Of a DNA stretch of 64,000 bases, positions 33,806 through 42,214 are shown one piece after another (position 1 is the stretch's first letter; every line of letters starts with the position of its first letter). The stretch is from Streptomyces cinnamoneus (GTDB lineage Bacteria > Actinomycetota > Actinomycetes > Streptomycetales > Streptomycetaceae). The notes beneath the pieces are model-generated. The model worked only from the letters and a program-made list of their open reading frames with translations, did no database searches and was not told the DNA's origin. Position numbers and translations under genes: made by a program. Location: NCBI RefSeq assembly GCF_014650495.1, contig NZ_BMVB01000006.1:1-64000 (forward strand), read 5' to 3'.

Positions 33806-35937
33806 GACCGCTTTCCTGCGGCGGCCTTCTCCACGCGCACGGCGCACACCTTGAATTCGGGCATGCGCGAGACGGGGTCGAGTGCGGGGTTGGTCAGGGT
33901 GTTGGCCCGGCCGGCGCCGGGCCAGTGGAAGGGCATGAACACGGTGTCGGGCCGGATGGCGGTGGTGACCCGGGCCGGTGCCGTGGCCCGTCCGCGCCGG
34001 CTGGTGACGGTGAGCTGGTCGCCGTCGGTGACACCCAGGCGGGCCGCGAGGCGGGGGTGCAGCTCGACGAAGGGGCCGGGTGCGGCGCGGTGGAGGGCGG
34101 CGGTCCGGCGGGTCTGGGCGCCGCTCTGGTACTGGGCGAGGACGCGGCCGGTGGTCAGGCGCAGCGGGTAGTCGGCGTCGGGTTCCTCGGCGGCGGGCCG
34201 GTGGCCGGCGTCGGCGAACCGGGCGCGGCCGTCGGGGGTGGCGAAGCGGTCGAGGAAGAGCCGGGGCGTGCCCGGGTGGTCCGGCGGGTCGTCGGTGGCG
34301 GGGCAGGGCCAGAAGACGCCGTCGGCGGCGGCGATGCGGGGGTAGGTGATGCCGGAGTAGTCGGCCTGGCCGCCGGCCGATGCCCGCCCGAGCTCGTCGA
34401 AGACCTCTTCGGCGTCCTCGGGGAACCCCTTGTCGGTGCCCAGCCGTGCGGCGAGGGCGTGCAGGACGGCCAGGTCGGTGCGGACGCCGGGGGGCGGGGC
34501 GAGGGCGGCCCGGCGCAGGATGACGCGGCCTTCGAGGTTGGTCATGGTGCCGTCCTCCTCGGCCCACTGGGCCGACGGCAGGACGACGTCGGCGAGTTCG
34601 GCGGTCTCGGAGAGCACGACGTCGCAGACGACGAGGTGGTCGAGGGCGCGCAGCCGTTCGGTGACGTGGCCGGCGTGCGGGGCGGAGACGACCGGGTTGG
34701 AGCCCATGAGGAGCAGGGCGCGGACGCCGCCGGGGGTGCCCGCGGTGTCCAGGAGCTCGTACGCCGACCGCCCCGGGCCGGGCAGGTCGTCGGGGTCGAC
34801 GCCCCAGACGGCGGCGACGTGGGCCCGGGCGGCGGGGTCGTCGATGGCCCGGTAGCCGGGCAACTGGTCGGCCTTCTGGCCGTGTTCGCGGCCGCCCTGG
34901 CCGTTGCCCTGGCCGGTGAGGCAGCCGTATCCGGAGCGGGGGCGGCCGGCCCGGCCGGTGGCCAGGCACAGGTTGATCCAGGCGCCGACGGTGTCGACGC
35001 CCTTGCTGTGCTGTTCGCCGCCGCGGGCGGTGAGCACCATGCCGGTGGGGGCGTCGCAGAACAGGGCGACGGCCTGCCGCATGTGCTCCACGCTCACGCC
35101 GGTGATGCGTTCGACGCGCTCGGGCCAGTGCGCCATGGCCACGGTGCGGGCGCGCTCGTAGCCGCTGGTGCGGTCGGCGACGAAGGTCTCGTCGACGCGG
35201 CCGTCGGCGATGACGAGGTGGAGCAGGCCGAGGGCGAGGGCGAGGTCGGTGCCGGGCCGGGGCCGCAGGTGCAGGTCGGCGAGTTCGGCGGTGCGGGTGC
35301 GCCGCGGGTCGACGACGATCAGGCGCCCGCCGGCCTCGCGCAGGGCGCGCAGGTGGCGCACGGCGGGCGGCATGGTGTCGGCGGGGTTGGCGCCGACGAG
35401 GACGAGGCAGCCGGTGCGGGCGACGTCCTCCAGCGGGAACGGCAGCCCGCGGTCGAGGCCGAACGCCCGGCGCTGGGCCGCAGCGGCGGAGGACATGCAG
35501 AACCGGCCGTTGTAGTCGATGTTCGGGGTGCGCAGCACGACGCGGGCGAATTTGCCGAGGAGGTACGCCTTTTCGTTGGTGAGGCCGCCGCCGCCGAAGA
35601 CGCCGACGGCGTCGCGTCCGTGACGTTCGGCGGTGGCGGCCAGGCCCCGGGCGGCCCGGTCGAGGGCCTCGGGCCAGGTCGCGCCGCGCAGCCGGCCGGT
35701 GCGGCGGTCCCGGATCAAGGGCGCGGTCAGCCGGGCGTGGGCGGAGAGCACTGCGGCGGCGTTGTCGCCCTTGCCGCACAGGGCGCCTTGGTTGACGGGG
35801 AAGTCCGGGCGCTCCTCGACGGCGACGGCAGGCTCGCCGGGGGCGGCCGGAACGACGGGGCGCAGCCGCATGCCGCACTGCAGGGAGCAGTACGGGCAGT
35901 GGGTGTCGGTGGGGGTGGGGGACGGGGCGGGGGCCAT
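33802..35937 (-). CDS. nasA: Assimilatory nitrate reductase, molybdopterin catalytic subunit
   Basis: A 711-residue Mo-bisMGD oxidoreductase. The N-terminal [4Fe-4S] site is C14, C17, C21 and C54 (THCPYCSLQCGM and GALCGKGD). Molybdopterin-domain hallmarks follow (NYNGRFCMSS-like INDYNGRFCMSS region, LLMGSNPVVSAPHAG, DVVLPSAQWAEEDGTMTNLEGR), then a C-terminal dinucleotide-binding domain (VELHPRLAARLGVTDGDQL). It lacks the C-terminal BFD domain found in some NasA proteins. It reduces nitrate to nitrite in the cytosol. It is the first gene of a four-gene operon with the FAD reductase, nirB and nirD-narK. A GlnR-type box lies 132-169 bp upstream of its start. Confidence 0.95.
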   Translation of the reverse strand: MAPAPSPTPTDTHCPYCSLQCGMRLRPVVPAAPGEPAVAVEERPDFPVNQGALCGKGDNAAAVLSAHARLTAPLIRDRRTGRLRGATWPEALDRAARGLAATAERHGRDAVGVFGGGGLTNEKAYLLGKFARVVLRTPNIDYNGRFCMSSAAAAQRRAFGLDRGLPFPLEDVARTGCLVLVGANPADTMPPAVRHLRALREAGGRLIVVDPRRTRTAELADLHLRPRPGTDLALALGLLHLVIADGRVDETFVADRTSGYERARTVAMAHWPERVERITGVSVEHMRQAVALFCDAPTGMVLTARGGEQHSKGVDTVGAWINLCLATGRAGRPRSGYGCLTGQGNGQGGREHGQKADQLPGYRAIDDPAARAHVAAVWGVDPDDLPGPGRSAYELLDTAGTPGGVRALLLMGSNPVVSAPHAGHVTERLRALDHLVVCDVVLSETAELADVVLPSAQWAEEDGTMTNLEGRVILRRAALAPPPGVRTDLAVLHALAARLGTDKGFPEDAEEVFDELGRASAGGQADYSGITYPRIAAADGVFWPCPATDDPPDHPGTPRLFLDRFATPDGRARFADAGHRPAAEEPDADYPLRLTTGRVLAQYQSGAQTRRTAALHRAAPGPFVELHPRLAARLGVTDGDQLTVTSRRGRATAPARVTTAIRPDTVFMPFHWPGAGRANTLTNPALDPVSRMPEFKVCAVRVEKAAAGKRS

Positions 35938-36068
35938 GCCGGTAAGCGTCGCGGCGGGCGGTTACGCCGGTGCGACGGCCGTGTTGCGGGGGCCGCACAT
36001 GCCGCGCATCCGGGCGGGGCCGGGGTGTGCGCGGCACGACACGTGGCCGTATACGACGGGGCCGTGGG

Positions 36069-36106
36069 CTAACGTCCCCGTGACGTGCACGCAACGGCGT
36101 CTTAAC
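36069..36106. promoter_or_regulatory. GlnR-type binding site with four half-sites
   Basis: Half-sites CTAAC (36069-36073), GTGAC (36080-36084), GCAAC (36091-36095) and TTAAC (36102-36106) are each separated by exactly 6 bp. This matches the Streptomyces GlnR consensus gTnAC-n6-GaAAC repeated with an 11-bp period. It lies in the 191-bp gap between nasA and nnaR and ends 22 bp before the nnaR start. GlnR is known to control nas, nir and nnaR genes in S. coelicolor. Confidence 0.75.
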
Positions 36107-36128
36107 GACGCTCCGCAACCCTCTGCCC

Positions 36129-37286
36129 ATGAGCACAGCAACACCCGGGGCACTGGTCGGCTTCACGGTGGGGGTCACGGCGGACCGGCGTCGCGACGAA
36201 CTGACGGCCCTGCTGCAGCGGCGGGGGGCCACGGTCGTCGCCGCGCCCGCCCTGCGGATGGTGCCGCTCTCCGACGACCGCCTGCTGTACGAGGCCACCG
36301 AGTCCGCCCTGGCCGGAGGGCTGGACTACGTGGTGGCCACGACCGGGGTGGGCTGGCGGGGCTGGATGAGCGCGGTGGAGGGGTGGGGCACGGCCGGCCG
36401 GCTGGTGGCGGCGTGCCGGGAGGCGGTGCTCGTCAGCCGCGGGCCGAAGGCCGCGGGCGCGCTGCGCGCGTGCGGGCTGCGCGAGGCCCACGCCCCGGAG
36501 TCGGAGGCCCTGGACGACGTCCTGGCCTGGCTGCTGGCCCGCGACGTGCGGGGGCGCCGCATCGCCGTGCAGGAACACGGCGCCCCGCTGCCGGAGTTCA
36601 CTGCGGCGCTACGGGCGGCGGGCGCCGACGTCGTCACGGTGCCGGTCTACCGGTGGGGCCCGCCCGAGGACCCGGCGGCGCTGCGCAGGCTCGTCGAGCA
36701 GACCGTACGACGGGAGGTCCACGCGCTGCCGTTCACCAGCGCCCCCGCCATCGACGCCTTCCTGGCGGCCGCACAGTCCTGCGGGCGCCGGGACGAGGTG
36801 CTCGACGCGCTGCGCGGGGACGTGCTGCCGGTGTGCATCGGCCCGATCTGCGCCCGCCCGCTGCTGAGCGCGGGCGTGCCGTGCGTATGGCCGGAGCGCG
36901 GCCGGCTGGGCTCCCTGGTCCGCACCCTCGCGCGCGAGCTCACGGACCGCTGCCGGCGCGAGCTCGACACCCCGGACGGCCCGCTGGTGCTGCAGGGCAC
37001 GGCGGTCCTGGCCGGCGGCCGCACCCTGCTGCTGCCACCGCTGCCGGCGGCCGTGCTCCGGGCGCTGGCGGAGCGGCCGGGCACGGTGCTCAGCCGCGCC
37101 GACCTGCTGCGCCGGGTGTGGACCGGCCCCGCCGGGCAGCGCCCGGACGGGCACGCCGTGGAGGCGGCGGTGGCCCGCCTGCGCACGGCCCTGGGCCCGT
37201 ACGCGCACCTGGTCCACACCGTGACCAAGCGCGGCTACCGCCTGACGGCCGTGCCCGCGGTGCCTAGTGGGGCAGAAGGTTCGTGA
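36129..37286 (+). CDS. nnaR: HemD-OmpR-type regulator of nitrite assimilation (NnaR-like)
   Basis: A 385-residue protein. Residues about 10-265 are a uroporphyrinogen-III synthase (HemD)-like domain (VGFTVGVTADRRRDEL; VVATTGVGWRGWMSA; FTSAPAIDAFLAAA). Residues about 290-380 are an OmpR/PhoB-type winged helix (LLLPPLPAAVLRALAERPG; VEAAVARLRTALGPY; VHTVTKRGYRLTAV). This two-domain layout defines NnaR, an activator of nitrite assimilation that works with GlnR in S. coelicolor. It is divergent from the nas/nir operon over a GlnR box, which supports the call over a heme-biosynthesis role. Its 3' end overlaps the convergent small gene by 23 bp. Confidence 0.9.
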   Translation: MSTATPGALVGFTVGVTADRRRDELTALLQRRGATVVAAPALRMVPLSDDRLLYEATESALAGGLDYVVATTGVGWRGWMSAVEGWGTAGRLVAACREAVLVSRGPKAAGALRACGLREAHAPESEALDDVLAWLLARDVRGRRIAVQEHGAPLPEFTAALRAAGADVVTVPVYRWGPPEDPAALRRLVEQTVRREVHALPFTSAPAIDAFLAAAQSCGRRDEVLDALRGDVLPVCIGPICARPLLSAGVPCVWPERGRLGSLVRTLARELTDRCRRELDTPDGPLVLQGTAVLAGGRTLLLPPLPAAVLRALAERPGTVLSRADLLRRVWTGPAGQRPDGHAVEAAVARLRTALGPYAHLVHTVTKRGYRLTAVPAVPSGAEGS

Positions 37287-37536
37287 CCTCGGTGAGCAGC
37301 CCGATGACGGGCGCCAGCGGCCCGCCGGCCTGCCCGGCCTGCCCGTACGGGCCGCCCTGCCCTTCGTGACCTTCCATGCCGCCCTGCCCCTCCTGCCCGG
37401 CGGACCCCTCGTCCGGGCCGGGGCCGAGCAGCTGGGAGGCGAGGACACCGGGCGCGGACACGGCCGAGGCGGCGCCCGCAGGGAGGAGGAGGGCCGCGGC
37501 GGTGAGAACGGCGGCGGCTGCAATGCGCTTCGTCAT
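37264..37536 (-). CDS. Small secreted Gly/Gln-rich protein
   Basis: A 90-residue protein with a signal peptide (MTKRIAAAAVLTAAALLLPAG, ending ASAVSA). The mature peptide is dominated by G, Q and E (EGSAGQEGQGGMEGHEGQGG) and ends in a short hydrophobic helix (LAPVIGLLTEVTNLLPH). Composition suggests a disordered exported protein. ATG at 37536 has AGGGCGGG upstream. It overlaps the convergent nnaR by 23 bp. No family recognised. Confidence 0.6.
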   Translation of the reverse strand: MTKRIAAAAVLTAAALLLPAGAASAVSAPGVLASQLLGPGPDEGSAGQEGQGGMEGHEGQGGPYGQAGQAGGPLAPVIGLLTEVTNLLPH

Positions 37537-37637
37537 GCCCGCCCTAACGACCGGCCCATGCCACAGACACGACGTTTCGCCCATTTTCGATCCCTCGGCG
37601 CACCTTTGGCCCGGCGGTCCGTCCCGCAGCCCGTCCG

Positions 37638-38015
<378 letters not shown>

Positions 38016-38155
38016 GCCCGAACCCTATGCCAGGCACCGTAGGTGTCCGATAACCGCTCACGCCGGCAAGACCGCACCGGAGCCGTGTTGACTTCTCCGG
38101 CACCCGGTGCAACTCATGACGTGTTCACATCACACCCCACCAAGGGAGCACGTCG

Positions 38156-38704
38156 ATGCCCACCTCAAGCGGTCTGGACAGACGACGCAAGCGGACCCTG
38201 ACGAGCCTGGCCTTCGTCGCCGCGCTGGCGAGCGGCGGCACCGCACTCGGCGCACCGCCGGCCGCGGCGGCCGACGCCGTGTCCGTCGACTACACCTGCA
38301 CCGGCCCCGGCGCCCCCGACGGCGCCCAGCCCCTGCAGGTCACGATGACGGCCCCGGCCACCGTGCCGCAGGGCGGCACCGCCGACCTCACCGTGGAGGT
38401 CTCCACCCAGCTGACGGTGCCCATCGGCGTCCCCGCGAACGGCGTGAGCGGCGAGATGGAGATCACCCTCGGCGGCGCCGGATCCGGCAGCGTGACCGCC
38501 ACCGGTTTCACCAACCCCGGCCGCATCCCGAGCGGTTCCACCGTGACGCTGACCGGCGGCGTCGCGTCCGTACAGCTCGATGCCGCCGGCACCGCCACCT
38601 TCGCGCCGGGCAACGCCTCGGTCCACGTCTTCGGCGTGACCGTCGCCTGCACGGTCGCCGGCACCGCCCCCGTGGCCGCGTCGACGGAGGTCACGCCCGC
38701 GTAG
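38156..38704 (+). CDS. Secreted beta-rich protein of unknown function
   Basis: A 182-residue protein with a signal peptide (RKRTLTSLAFVAALASGGTA, ending PAAAADA). The mature part begins VSVDYTCTGPGAPDG and continues as repeated beta strands rich in T, V and G, ending near FGVTVACTVAGTAP. Two cysteines, one near each end, probably form a disulfide that closes an Ig-like barrel. Similar short exported proteins are frequent in Streptomyces. AAGGGAGCACGTCG precedes the ATG. The 3' end overlaps the convergent DM13 gene by 14 bp. Confidence 0.65.
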   Translation: MPTSSGLDRRRKRTLTSLAFVAALASGGTALGAPPAAAADAVSVDYTCTGPGAPDGAQPLQVTMTAPATVPQGGTADLTVEVSTQLTVPIGVPANGVSGEMEITLGGAGSGSVTATGFTNPGRIPSGSTVTLTGGVASVQLDAAGTATFAPGNASVHVFGVTVACTVAGTAPVAASTEVTPA

Positions 38705-39227
38705 GCGCCAGAGGGGCCGCACCGAAGGAGACGTCGAAGCGGTCGCACCAAATGCTCACGCTGGTGTAGCGGTTGAGGTCGAGGCCGGCGGGCAGGGCGT
38801 AATTCTGGTCGCCCTTGTTGCCCTTGAGCTTGCCGAGGCTGACGTGGGCACCGTCGTCGAACACGTACCAGCCGGCCCGGCCCTCCTTCACCGGGGCGTC
38901 CGTGATCAGGACCCGCAGGTCCGGGCCGTTGCTGGTGTCGAGGTTCTCCAGCCGGAGCGTGCGGCTGCCGTCCGGGAGCTGCAGGATCCGCACCCTGCCG
39001 CTGGTCGTGTGCTCGTGACTGATCAGTTCGCCGGCCGCCAGGGTCCGCACCCCGCCCGACGGCGCCCCCGGGCTCCCCGCGGACACCGGCGCGGACTCGC
39101 GCACCGTCTCGTCGACCCAGAGCTTCCAGGGCTGGAACCAGTACACCCCCGCACCCACCGCCAGGATCCCCACCGCCAGTACCGCCATGACGATGGGCCT
39201 GGTCAGCAGCCGTCGTACGCGTCCCAT
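38691..39227 (-). CDS. Membrane-anchored DM13-domain protein
   Basis: A 178-residue protein. One N-terminal transmembrane helix (RPIVMAVLAVGILAVGAGVY) places the rest outside the cell. The DM13 domain (about 65-175) shows GELISHEHTTSGRVRILQLP, LRLENLDTSNGPDLRVLITD, VSLGKLKGNKGDQNYALP and SVSIWCDRFDVSFGAAPL. DM13 is predicted to carry a redox-active Cys, here in IWCDRF. AGGAGGCGGAAC directly precedes ATG 39227. Function unknown; an envelope redox role is a guess from the domain. Confidence 0.85.
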   Translation of the reverse strand: MGRVRRLLTRPIVMAVLAVGILAVGAGVYWFQPWKLWVDETVRESAPVSAGSPGAPSGGVRTLAAGELISHEHTTSGRVRILQLPDGSRTLRLENLDTSNGPDLRVLITDAPVKEGRAGWYVFDDGAHVSLGKLKGNKGDQNYALPAGLDLNRYTSVSIWCDRFDVSFGAAPLAPTRA

Positions 39228-39330
39228 GTTCCGCCTCCTGAAGCCGTGCTCCGCTCTCACCCGTTCAGAACGCCGGCGGGGCCCGGCAGGATCCGGAAAT
39301 CCGATGACGAAAGTCTTACGGCGGGGGCGT

Positions 39331-40098
39331 CTACGGCAGGGTGAGGATGCGCGGCCCGTCCTCGGTGACGGCGACGGTGTGCTCGATGTGTGCGGCGCGG
39401 CTGCCGTCGGCCGTGCGCAGGGTCCAGCCGTCGGGGGCGACGCGGTAGTCGTCGCGGCCGCCGGCCATGAGCATCGGTTCGATGGCCAGGACCAGCCCGT
39501 GCTGGAGACGGAATCCGCGGCGCGGCCGCCCGGCGTTGGGCACGTGCGGATCCTCATGCATCCGGCGCCCGATGCCGTGCCCGCCCAGATCGGCGGGCAG
39601 CCCCCGGCGGGCGGCGCGGGCGACGCCCCCGATGGCGTGCGAGATGTCCCCGATGCGGTTGCCGACGACCGCCGCGGCTATGCCGGCGTCGAGCGCCTGC
39701 CGGGTGGTCTCGATGAGGGCCAGGTCGGCCGGGTCGGGCGTGCCGACGGTGAAGCTGACGGCGGCGTCGCCGGCCCAGCCGTCGAGGACGGCACCGCAGT
39801 CGATGCTCACCAGGTCGCCGTCGCGCAGCCGGTAGCCGTCGGGGATGCCGTGCACGACGGCGTCGTTGACGGAGGCGCAGATGACGGCGGGGAAGGGAAC
39901 GGGGGCGAACGACGGGTGGTAGCCGAGGAACGGCGAGGTCGCCCCGGCGCCGTCCAGGACGTCCCGCGCCACCCCGTCCAGCTCCTGCAGGGTGACGCCG
40001 ACCGCTGCGGCCTCCTGCACGGCGGCCAGGGCACGGCCCACGACGCGGCCCGCCTCGCGCATGGCCTCCAGGGCCTCGTCCGTCTTGATCTCCACCAT
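39331..40098 (-). CDS. map: Type I methionine aminopeptidase
   Basis: A 255-residue M24A aminopeptidase. The five metal ligands are visible: two Asp in [17 protein letters not shown], His in [14 protein letters not shown], Glu in LAIEPMLM and Glu in [23 protein letters not shown] is the substrate-side loop. It removes the initiator Met from nascent proteins with a small second residue. Streptomyces carry several map paralogues, and this one is divergent from an XRE regulator over a palindromic operator, so it may be a regulated accessory copy. ATG at 40098. Confidence 0.93.
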   Translation of the reverse strand: MVEIKTDEALEAMREAGRVVGRALAAVQEAAAVGVTLQELDGVARDVLDGAGATSPFLGYHPSFAPVPFPAVICASVNDAVVHGIPDGYRLRDGDLVSIDCGAVLDGWAGDAAVSFTVGTPDPADLALIETTRQALDAGIAAAVVGNRIGDISHAIGGVARAARRGLPADLGGHGIGRRMHEDPHVPNAGRPRRGFRLQHGLVLAIEPMLMAGGRDDYRVAPDGWTLRTADGSRAAHIEHTVAVTEDGPRILTLP

Positions 40099-40138
40099 GT
40101 CTGCCGACTCCCCACCCCAGGCGTACGTTCCAATTCTT

Positions 40139-40148
40139 ATACCGGTAT
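40139..40148. promoter_or_regulatory. Palindromic operator/promoter between map and the XRE gene
   Basis: ATACCGGTAT is a perfect palindrome in an A/T-rich patch (CTTATACCGGTATTAGTA), rare in this DNA. It lies 13 bp before the XRE start and about 40 bp before map. It can hold -10 sequences for both directions and is a likely autoregulatory site of the XRE protein. Confidence 0.55.
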
Positions 40149-40161
40149 TAGTATCACGGTC

Positions 40162-40437
40162 ATGGTGAGAACTCCTCTGACCCCGTGGGAGCGGCAGCGC
40201 GGCGAGCGCCTGGGCGCGCTGCTGCGGGAGGCGCGCGGCGAACGCAGCATGGTGGAGGTGGCGGCTTGGGCCGGGCTGTCCGCCGAGACCCTGCGCAAGA
40301 TCGAGACGGGCCGGGCGCCGACGCCCGCCTTCTTCACGGTCACCGCCCTGGCGAGAGCGCTGGACCTGCCCCTGGACGCCCTGGCGGACGCCTGCGTCGA
40401 GGGGCTGGACCACGACGAGGAACCGATGACGGCGTGA
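40162..40437 (+). CDS. Small XRE-family transcriptional regulator
   Basis: A 91-residue helix-turn-helix protein: [20 protein letters not shown], then [20 protein letters not shown] (the recognition helix region) and [20 protein letters not shown]. It is little more than the DNA-binding domain. ATG at 40162. It is divergent from map with only 63 bp between, and the shared palindrome suggests it represses both genes. Confidence 0.9.
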   Translation: MVRTPLTPWERQRGERLGALLREARGERSMVEVAAWAGLSAETLRKIETGRAPTPAFFTVTALARALDLPLDALADACVEGLDHDEEPMTA

Positions 40438-40500
40438 GGGGCGGCGGGGGCGGAGGTGAGCCCGGGCGCCTCCCCCGGCCCACCCTGCCCCTGCCCCCGC

Positions 40501-41217
40501 TTACCGCACCAGCCGCGCGGCGACCGTGGCTCCCGGGCTGCTCGCGACGAGCGCCTCGGTCAGCGCGTCCCCCGCGGCGGTCAGCTCGGCGTCCCCCAGC
40601 GGACCGAGGGCGTCCAGGATGAACACCGCGCGCGTCGTGGCGAGCGTGAGGCGGGTGCGGGTGCACTGCCGCCAGTTCCAGCGCCGGCAGGTGACGCCCT
40701 CGTCGTCGCGCCAGACGACCTCGCCGGGCGGGCAGTGCTCCACCACCGCCTCACCCTCGGCCGTCGTCACGAAGGGCTCGTCACCGGTGGCGCGGACCAG
40801 GCGGGCCGGCCCGGCGTAATGGTCGAGGTCCTCGCCGCCGAGCGGCACGACATGGGCGACGGACACCGCGTTGTAGATGTCCGTGAGCCGGTCCACGCGC
40901 GGCAGACCGGCCTCGACCCGGCGCAGCAGCGCCTCCGCGCTGGGTCGCGTGCGCTGGGGCTTGGCGCCGAAGGAGCGGAACGCCTCGCGCCAGGCGGCCA
41001 GGTGCGGGTGGTCCTCGACCGGCAGGTCCGCGAGCCACCCGCGCGCGGACCGTTCGGCGGCGGCGAGCAGCTTCTCGCTCGCCGCGTCGCTGGGCCCGGG
41101 CTGCAGGCCCTCGGCGGCGAGCACCAGGGCGCGGTAGTCCGGCCGCAGGGCGCGAACGGCCGGATCGATGGTGACGGTGTCGAGCCATGCCTTGATGTCG
41201 GCGCTGTCGGATGCCAT
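40501..41217 (-). CDS. B3/B4 (tRNA-binding) domain protein
   Basis: A 238-residue stand-alone B3/B4 domain, the editing-type fold of phenylalanyl-tRNA synthetase beta. Visible parts are PSAEALLRRVEAGLPRVDRL, TDIYNAVSVAHVVPLGGEDL, and the late WNWRQCTRTRLTLATTRAVF. Free-standing members are thought to edit mischarged tRNAs or bind amino-acid-like ligands; this is not proven. ATG at 41217 has GGGGAG upstream. The gap to the next gene (41218-41507) holds no further ORF of note. Confidence 0.85.
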   Translation of the reverse strand: MASDSADIKAWLDTVTIDPAVRALRPDYRALVLAAEGLQPGPSDAASEKLLAAAERSARGWLADLPVEDHPHLAAWREAFRSFGAKPQRTRPSAEALLRRVEAGLPRVDRLTDIYNAVSVAHVVPLGGEDLDHYAGPARLVRATGDEPFVTTAEGEAVVEHCPPGEVVWRDDEGVTCRRWNWRQCTRTRLTLATTRAVFILDALGPLGDAELTAAGDALTEALVASSPGATVAARLVR

Positions 41218-41507
41218 CAGATCTCCCCAGGTCAGCATGATGAACTGCAAAGTTCTCTGCACTGTACCAACGAGGCGCGCCCGGCGCCCCGCGCACGCAC
41301 GATGACCTGCCGATCACCTGCCGCCGGCCTGCCGCGTGGCAGCAAGCTGCCACGGCCCCGCCCATTCCACCAATGACGGTAGTGAGGCCGAGCCACCTGT
41401 GGCACTCTTCCCCCGCAAGACCGAGTACGACGAACTTTGTTCCACTGTCAACCGTTTTTTGCTCACTTCGGGGAACCACGTGAGCATGCCGAGAGGACCG
41501 GTGTGAA

Positions 41508-42113
41508 TTGAACAGATTCCGTCAACTGTGGCGCGGCCGTGCGGCGATGGGGGCCGTGCGGCGCCGGTTCGCCGCCCTGGCAGGAGCCGTCGCGATGATC
41601 GCCACGGTCCTCACCGGCGCGGCCACCGGCACCGCGAGCGCGGCGACCGGCGGAGCGGCGAAGGCCGCGGCGGGCGGGTGGTCCTGCTCCGGGGCGCCCG
41701 TCCCGGACGGGTACGTCATCACCAACTACGACCGCAACGGCTGCCGGGGCGCGGGGGCCTGGTACCAGGAGCCCGTGCGCGACGGGATCTGGACCTGCTC
41801 GGGCTCGCCGATCGTGGCCGGCTACGTCATCACCAACCACAACCGCCTTGGCTGCAACGGCATCGGCGCCTGGTACCACGAGCTCGCCCGTGACGGCCGG
41901 TGGACCTGCGGCGGCTCCCCCATCCCGCCCGGCTACGTCGTCACCGGCTACAACCGCACCGGCTGCGACAACGCCGGCGCGTGGTACCACCAGCTCGTGC
42001 GCAACGGCATCTGGACCTGCCCCGGTTCGCCCATTCCGCCCGGCTACCGCAGCACCACCTACTCGGCCGGCGGCTGCAACGGCATAGGCGCCTGGTGGAC
42101 CGTGCGCGCCTGA
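41508..42113 (+). CDS. Secreted protein built from four 37-residue Cys/Trp repeats
   Basis: A 201-residue protein. After a signal peptide (FAALAGAVAMIATVLTGAATG, ending ASAAT) come four tandem repeats of 37 residues with consensus WTCSGSPIPPGYVITxY, then GCNGIGAWY. Each repeat has two Cys, so four disulfides are likely. The last repeat is shortened and ends the protein. Conserved W, P, G and Y suggest a small disulfide-closed beta module for binding glycans or cell wall; no catalytic residues are seen. The start is TTG at 41508, the only in-frame start ahead of the signal peptide; GAGAGGA lies upstream. Confidence 0.75.
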   Translation: MNRFRQLWRGRAAMGAVRRRFAALAGAVAMIATVLTGAATGTASAATGGAAKAAAGGWSCSGAPVPDGYVITNYDRNGCRGAGAWYQEPVRDGIWTCSGSPIVAGYVITNHNRLGCNGIGAWYHELARDGRWTCGGSPIPPGYVVTGYNRTGCDNAGAWYHQLVRNGIWTCPGSPIPPGYRSTTYSAGGCNGIGAWWTVRA

Positions 42114-42149
42114 CGCCGGTCACGGCACCCGCGACGACCACACGGATCC

Positions 42150-42184
42150 CCGAAGGCACCGCGCGCTCCCCGCGGTGCCTTCGG
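42150..42184. terminator. Perfect 14-bp hairpin between convergent genes
   Basis: CCGAAGGCACCGCG (42150-42163), 7-nt loop, CGCGGTGCCTTCGG (42171-42184). It lies 36 bp after the repeat-protein gene and 30 bp past the convergent MocR gene, so it probably serves both. Confidence 0.8.
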
Positions 42185-42214
42185 CACGTCCGCGCCGGCC
42201 GGCCGCCGCCCCGC

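Noticed and set aside
33925..36072. Long plus-strand open frame (715 codons) opposite nasA
   Set aside because: Its translation is low-complexity and Gly/Val/Ala-rich with no domain, whereas the minus strand encodes a complete nitrate reductase. It is a by-product of high G/C content.
36129..37286. HemD-like gene as a heme-biosynthesis enzyme
   Set aside because: The C-terminal winged helix, the GlnR box and the neighbouring nas/nir operon fit the NnaR regulator instead.
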